A DNA stretch of 37,262 nt from the NCBI GenBank assembly GCA_020054495.1, contig JAHWGK010000029.1, positions 1-37,262 of the forward strand, given 5' to 3'. Source of the stretch: Thermoplasmata archaeon. Lineage in GTDB: Archaea; Thermoplasmatota; E2; DHVEG-1. Shown one piece after another: positions 33,039 to 37,262 of the stretch; the stretch's first letter is position 1, and the number at the start of each line of letters is the position of its first letter. Position numbers and translations under genes: made by a program. The notes beneath the pieces were generated by a model. That model saw only the letters and a list, made by a program, of their open reading frames with translations. It was not told the DNA's origin and searched no databases.

Positions 33039-35060
33039 ATGAAACTTGTCATATGCGAAAAAAACATTGCTGCAGGAAGAATTGCATACATTTTATCTGG
33101 AGGGAAATCAAAAAGCACAAGACTTGGAAAGACCCCAGTTTATGAGTTCACAAAGGATGGCGATATTTGGAAAGTTGTAGGACTTCGCGGTCACATTATA
33201 AACCTTGATTTTCCAGCGGAGTTTAACCGATGGAACAAAATTCGGCCTAGCGAATTAATTGAAGTAGATCCATGTAAAAAAGTTACTGAGAAAAGCATTG
33301 CTGCTTCATTAAAATCGCTTGTAGATAAAAATCCTTTTTTAATCGTTGCAACCGATTATGACCGGGAAGGGGAGTTAATTGGTGTTGAAGCTGTTGAGCT
33401 TATAAAAGATTTTAATAAAGATATTAACCAAATTAAAAGAGCAAAGTTTAGTGCAATAACAAACTATGAAATCAAATCTGCGTTTGAAAAACTTGAAGAT
33501 GTCGATTACAATCTTTCAAGTGCTGGCGAGTCCCGCCAAGTCATTGATCTTATATGGGGAGCTGTTTTAACTCGTTTTATTTCACTAACATCAGGTAGGC
33601 TTGGAAAAGAATTTCTTTCTATCGGAAGAGTACAGTCACCAACACTTGCTATCCTTGTGGAACGAGAAAAAGAAATAATAAATTTTCAACCAAAAACATT
33701 TTGGAAAATTATTGCGACATTAAAAAAGGAAAAACTTTTTGATGCTACACATAAAGAAGGACAGTTCTGGGATGAAAAACAAGTAACGGAAATTTTTGAC
33801 AAAATTAAAAATTGTAAAGAAGCATCAATTAAAAAAGTTGATAAAAAAACTCTAAAAGAATTGCCACCGGCGCCGTTTAGTACAACTACTTTTTTAGGAG
33901 CTGTGTCTTATCTTGGTCTTTCTGCTGCAAAGGCTATGAGCATAGCTGAAGAATTGTATATGTCTGGTCTTATTTCTTATCCTAGAACAGATAACACGGT
34001 CTATCCCTCTTCATTAAATATTAAAGGTATTTTACAAAAGTTGTCTAACTCTCAATTTTCAAAAGAAGCAAAAGAGGTTATGAATAACGGTAGGGCTTAT
34101 CCTACGCGAGGTAAAAAAAAGACAACGGATCATCCGCCAATTCACCCAGTTGGAGTTTCAACAAATAGAAAGTTGACTTCTGAACAACAAAAAGTCTATG
34201 AACTTATTTGCAGAAGATTCTTGGCAACTCTGGCAAAAGATGCAATATCAGAAACTGTTGATGTCTCTATTGATATTTCTAAAGAAGAATTTAAAACAAG
34301 TGGCTATCGATTAATTGAACCAAATTGGCGAGCTATTTACACATATTTTAAAGAAAAAAGAAAACCTCTACCAGAGCTTATTGAAGGTGAAAAAGTAGAA
34401 GTTACAAAAATTAATTTAAAAGAGGATAAAACAAAACCTCCACAGAGATATTCACAGGGGTCTCTTATTGCTAAAATGGAGCAGCTTTCTCTTGGTACGA
34501 AATCAACTCGCCATGAGATTATTAACAAGTTGTGCTATCGGAGATATATCACTCTTTCGCCGCTTGCTCCAACACCTATTGCTTTTGCTGTAATTGATGC
34601 ATTATCAGATTATGACGTTGTTAAACCAAAAATGACTGCAGCTCTTGAGGAAAACATGGATTTGATTTCCGATGGTAAAAAGACTTTAGAAGAAACTGTA
34701 ACTGAATCTAGAAAAATGCTTAGAACGGTTATGGATGCCTTGGAAAAGGATAAGGAGAAAATCAAAACAAGTATTAAAAACGCTCAAAGAGAACAAAGCA
34801 CAATTGGAAAATGTCCTAAATGTGGTAAAAACATGATTATTAGAACTTCGAAGATGAATAAACGATTTGTTGGGTGTACTGGTTTTCCTGAATGTAAAAA
34901 CACCTATTCTCTTCCACAGCAAGGAGGAATTATTGCCACAACAGAAACATGTAGTAAATGTAATGCTCCTGTTGTTAAAGTCAAATCGAAAGGCAGATCG
35001 GCTTGGGAACTATGTATAAACTATGCGTGTAGTGCAAAAAAACCCTCTAAAAAGAAATAA
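33039..35060 (+). CDS. topA: DNA topoisomerase I (type IA)
   Basis: The enzyme is 673 residues from ATG 33039 (MKLVICEKNIAAGRIAYILS, the usual archaeal beginning); an ATG 12 codons earlier adds no family sequence and lies before the predicted transcript start. The Toprim domain has IVATDYDREGELIG (acidic cluster about 106-110). The cleavage tyrosine is Y314 in LISYPRTDNTVYP, followed by RGKKKTTDHPPIHPVG. Near the C-terminus are two zinc-binding motifs: CPKCGKNMI with GCTGFPECKN, and CSKCNAPV with CINYACS. It relaxes negative supercoils and resolves single-stranded tangles. No helicase domain is attached, so it is not a reverse gyrase. Confidence 0.95.
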   Translation: MKLVICEKNIAAGRIAYILSGGKSKSTRLGKTPVYEFTKDGDIWKVVGLRGHIINLDFPAEFNRWNKIRPSELIEVDPCKKVTEKSIAASLKSLVDKNPFLIVATDYDREGELIGVEAVELIKDFNKDINQIKRAKFSAITNYEIKSAFEKLEDVDYNLSSAGESRQVIDLIWGAVLTRFISLTSGRLGKEFLSIGRVQSPTLAILVEREKEIINFQPKTFWKIIATLKKEKLFDATHKEGQFWDEKQVTEIFDKIKNCKEASIKKVDKKTLKELPPAPFSTTTFLGAVSYLGLSAAKAMSIAEELYMSGLISYPRTDNTVYPSSLNIKGILQKLSNSQFSKEAKEVMNNGRAYPTRGKKKTTDHPPIHPVGVSTNRKLTSEQQKVYELICRRFLATLAKDAISETVDVSIDISKEEFKTSGYRLIEPNWRAIYTYFKEKRKPLPELIEGEKVEVTKINLKEDKTKPPQRYSQGSLIAKMEQLSLGTKSTRHEIINKLCYRRYITLSPLAPTPIAFAVIDALSDYDVVKPKMTAALEENMDLISDGKKTLEETVTESRKMLRTVMDALEKDKEKIKTSIKNAQREQSTIGKCPKCGKNMIIRTSKMNKRFVGCTGFPECKNTYSLPQQGGIIATTETCSKCNAPVVKVKSKGRSAWELCINYACSAKKPSKKK

Positions 35061-35088
35061 TATTTTTAATAATTAATACATAACAAAC

Positions 35089-35134
35089 TATTTATATGGG
35101 CATCATTAATATAATTTATAAAATAAATGGTGTG
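35089..35134 (+). promoter_or_regulatory. Promoter and ribosome-binding site of the PKD-repeat protein
   Basis: CTATTTATATGG (35089-35100) predicts a start near 35120, and GGTGTG (35129-35134) precedes the ATG at 35139. A second AT box (ATTTATAAAATAAAT, 35114-35128) lies between them. Confidence 0.4.
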
Positions 35135-35138
35135 TTAT

Positions 35139-37262
35139 ATGAAAAATAACAAATCAAAGAGCATAATTTTTGCTTTTTTAATAGTTACACTATTAGTCCT
35201 AAGTTCATTTGGATCATTTGGATTTTCTACTAAAACAGTTGTTGAAGGTAACAATGTTAAATTATGCACTAGCTCAAAAGCTTCTGTAACTCGAATTAAG
35301 TTGACCTCTAATTCTGTAAATTCACTAACTATTCCTTTAAATAGTGGAAAAATTGAAACTTTTGGTGATAAAGATTTTAATGAAACAAATTATGTTGTTG
35401 CCGATAGTATAGATGATGAGTATTATCCATCTATGGTTGTAAGTGGATTTGATGCACTTGTTGCTTATGAGCTTGAAGATGGAGGTGAAAATCGAATTTG
35501 TCTTAGAAATTCAGAGGATTATGGCAATACTTGGTCTAATGCATCTCAATTAGTTGTTGAACTCGATGATGATAATCCAAATATCGAAGTAAATTCTCCA
35601 TCCTTTTGTATTGTTCCTAATAGAAAAGAAGCTTATGGTACTTTTACATCTCCTTTTGAGAATTCATCAATCACTGGTATATTATTGATGGATGATATTA
35701 GAAATCTTAATGATAGGCAAATTTTTTCATTGGAATGGATAGAGTTTCCAGATGTGGGAGATCCAAGTATTAAATATGACTTTTGGAATTTTCAAAATCC
35801 AGATATCATTGCTTATAATGACCAAACAACTCCATGGATTTTTGGTCTAATCGGTAGTACAAACTATACGAATCAAACTTCTGGAGAAGGGCCTTGTACA
35901 AACTCTCCAATGATTTTCCACCTTGATTTAGAAGATCCTAGTTATGTTTCAATTGTTTGGTTCCCAGCAATTGAAAACTGTAGTAATATGTCTGTTGCTA
36001 ATGATTATGGTTCTGAAATAATCTATGGAGTTTGTGAAAAAAATAATGGAACACAGAAAGATTTATTGTTCTTTGATGGAAATCCACAAAAATGGATTGT
36101 TGAAGAAATTTTTACTTATCAAAACTTTACAATCTCAGGAAATCTTACGCATCCACAAATATTTGCTAAAGATGATCAAATATATATAGTAGCAGAGACA
36201 GACGCTTCTGGTAAAGAGGAGATTATACTCTTTAATTCATCTAATGGGGGAGAAACCTGGGAGGATAACACAGTAACAGTAAATCAACCCCCTGAGGCAG
36301 CGTTTTCATATTCAATGGAGCGATTAAATGTTTCTTTCTTTGATGAATCAACTGACAGTGACGGCTATATTACATCTTGGTATTGGGAGTTTGGTGATGA
36401 CAATACTTCTACAGATAAAAATCCTCAACATGACTATGCTACACCTGGGACTTATAAAGTTAATCTGACTGTTGAAGATAATTATCAAGCAGTATCTACT
36501 ATCTTTTCAAAAACAATTGTTCTAAGTAACACTACGCCAATTGCTGATTTTACCTATACGCCAATAAATCCTTCCGCTAATGAAAATATCTCGTTTAATA
36601 GCACATCAACTGCTTATCCCGGTTTCATTATTGAGAACTATACATGGGATTTTGGTGATGAAAGCAATTTAGAATATGAACAGAATGTCACGCATCAATA
36701 TGCAGATAATGGAACATATATAGTGAACCTAACCGTACGTGATGATGCAGCTAATCTCGATTCAATTGAAAAGATTATAAAAGTTGGTTTAATTGCTGAT
36801 TTTACCTATGATCCTGTTGCCCCTTCAATAGATGATACAATTATTTTCAATGATTCATCATCTATTTCTGAGGGATCAATAATTACAAATTGGACTTGGA
36901 ATTTTGGTGATGGAACCGCATTGGTTTACCAACAAAACACTACACATCAATATATGTCACCTGGATTTTACATGGTAAATCTAACTATTAAAGATGATGG
37001 CTCGATGGATTCGATTCTTAAAGGAATCCTAGTTAAACCTAGACTTGGTTCTTTTATTCCAAGGTTCCCAATGATTTTTGCTGACGAAAGCCATGTTTTC
37101 TGTAGTTACACCTTTGCAAATAATTTATTTATTATAAACTCATCAGATAATGGAGGAAACTGGGGTGACCCAAAGCAGCTGAATGATCAAGTTTACTCGG
37201 TTGTAGAGGAGTATCGCTTTAGTGATATACCAGATGAGCGCCATGTTATATGGACAGATAAT
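35139..37262 (+). CDS. Exported PKD-repeat surface protein (runs off the right edge)
   Basis: The frame is open from ATG 35139 to the window end, 708 codons, so the C-terminus is missing. A signal peptide (KSIIFAFLIVTLLVLSSFGS) is followed by a ~350-residue region with sialidase/BNR-like phrases (RNSEDYGNTWSNAS near 125, NSSNGGETWEDN near 370). Three PKD domains come next, each with the W-x-F-G-D core: SWYWEFGDDNTSTDKNPQHD near 410, YTWDFGDESN near 505 and WTWNFGDGTA near 590. After them the BNR-like pattern resumes (INSSDNGGNWGDP). It is rich in N-x-S/T sequons. PKD and BNR modules in archaeal surface proteins mediate adhesion or polysaccharide binding; no catalytic residues are identified. 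It lies 78 bp after topA with its own promoter. Confidence 0.85.
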   Translation, partial: MKNNKSKSIIFAFLIVTLLVLSSFGSFGFSTKTVVEGNNVKLCTSSKASVTRIKLTSNSVNSLTIPLNSGKIETFGDKDFNETNYVVADSIDDEYYPSMVVSGFDALVAYELEDGGENRICLRNSEDYGNTWSNASQLVVELDDDNPNIEVNSPSFCIVPNRKEAYGTFTSPFENSSITGILLMDDIRNLNDRQIFSLEWIEFPDVGDPSIKYDFWNFQNPDIIAYNDQTTPWIFGLIGSTNYTNQTSGEGPCTNSPMIFHLDLEDPSYVSIVWFPAIENCSNMSVANDYGSEIIYGVCEKNNGTQKDLLFFDGNPQKWIVEEIFTYQNFTISGNLTHPQIFAKDDQIYIVAETDASGKEEIILFNSSNGGETWEDNTVTVNQPPEAAFSYSMERLNVSFFDESTDSDGYITSWYWEFGDDNTSTDKNPQHDYATPGTYKVNLTVEDNYQAVSTIFSKTIVLSNTTPIADFTYTPINPSANENISFNSTSTAYPGFIIENYTWDFGDESNLEYEQNVTHQYADNGTYIVNLTVRDDAANLDSIEKIIKVGLIADFTYDPVAPSIDDTIIFNDSSSISEGSIITNWTWNFGDGTALVYQQNTTHQYMSPGFYMVNLTIKDDGSMDSILKGILVKPRLGSFIPRFPMIFADESHVFCSYTFANNLFIINSSDNGGNWGDPKQLNDQVYSVVEEYRFSDIPDERHVIWTDN

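Overview
This AT-rich 37.3 kb window is chromosomal DNA of an archaeon. Direct markers are geranylgeranylglyceryl-phosphate synthase, two geranylgeranyl-reductase-family flavoproteins, an STT3/AglB oligosaccharyltransferase, peptidyl-tRNA hydrolase 2, a pyruvoyl-dependent arginine decarboxylase, a GMP synthetase split into two genes, a NucS endonuclease and TATA-type promoters, several of them spaced for leaderless transcripts. Very large sequon-rich secreted proteins built from M28-peptidase, PQQ-like propeller and PKD modules suggest an uncultured Thermoplasmatota-like euryarchaeon (for example the marine benthic group D type). That placement is an inference from gene style and needs a phylogeny.

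Layout. 1-5832: surface and exported proteins: the start of a PQQ-propeller protein (minus, cut by the left edge), then a divergent M28-type peptidase/adhesin that is broken into two reading frames at a six-A run. 5860-7994: a small accessory-looking segment with an orphan helix-turn-helix gene and an exported beta-lactamase-fold serine hydrolase, bracketed by two imperfect copies of a 56-bp element; the first copy forms the 3' end of the helix-turn-helix gene. 8043-11144 (minus): arginine decarboxylase, a translationally coupled pair of membrane proteins (PH-like domain protein plus a polytopic protein) and an unrecognised 142-residue protein. 11347-12348: a UbiA-type prenyltransferase.

12400-16357 (minus): a tight seven-gene run (beta-barrel-like protein, Pth2, DUF99, ferredoxin, geranylgeranyl reductase, NAD kinase, JAMM protease). 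A second reductase paralogue diverges from it at 16426. 17630-19798: a single-pass surface protein of unknown family. 19905-25075: PRPP synthetase, then an unusually long AglB with extra beta-domains. 25138-28357: AMMECR1, dihydroorotase, small multidrug-export-like protein and FBPase/IMPase. 28496-30663: NucS diverging from GGGP synthase plus UbiX. 30940-32917 (minus): purE and both GMP synthetase subunits. 33039-35060: topoisomerase I. From 35139 to the right edge: an exported PKD-repeat protein.

How it fits together: two themes dominate. One is archaeal membrane-lipid synthesis (GGGP synthase, UbiX, UbiA homologue, ferredoxin-linked reductase, second reductase). The other is the cell surface (AglB and the N-glycosylation-sequon-rich exported proteins it could modify). 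Purine/pyrimidine/PRPP genes fill the rest. No tRNA, rRNA, CRISPR array or recognised transposase was seen. No gene-free stretch exceeds 300 bases; the longest are 1014-1270 and 30664-30939.
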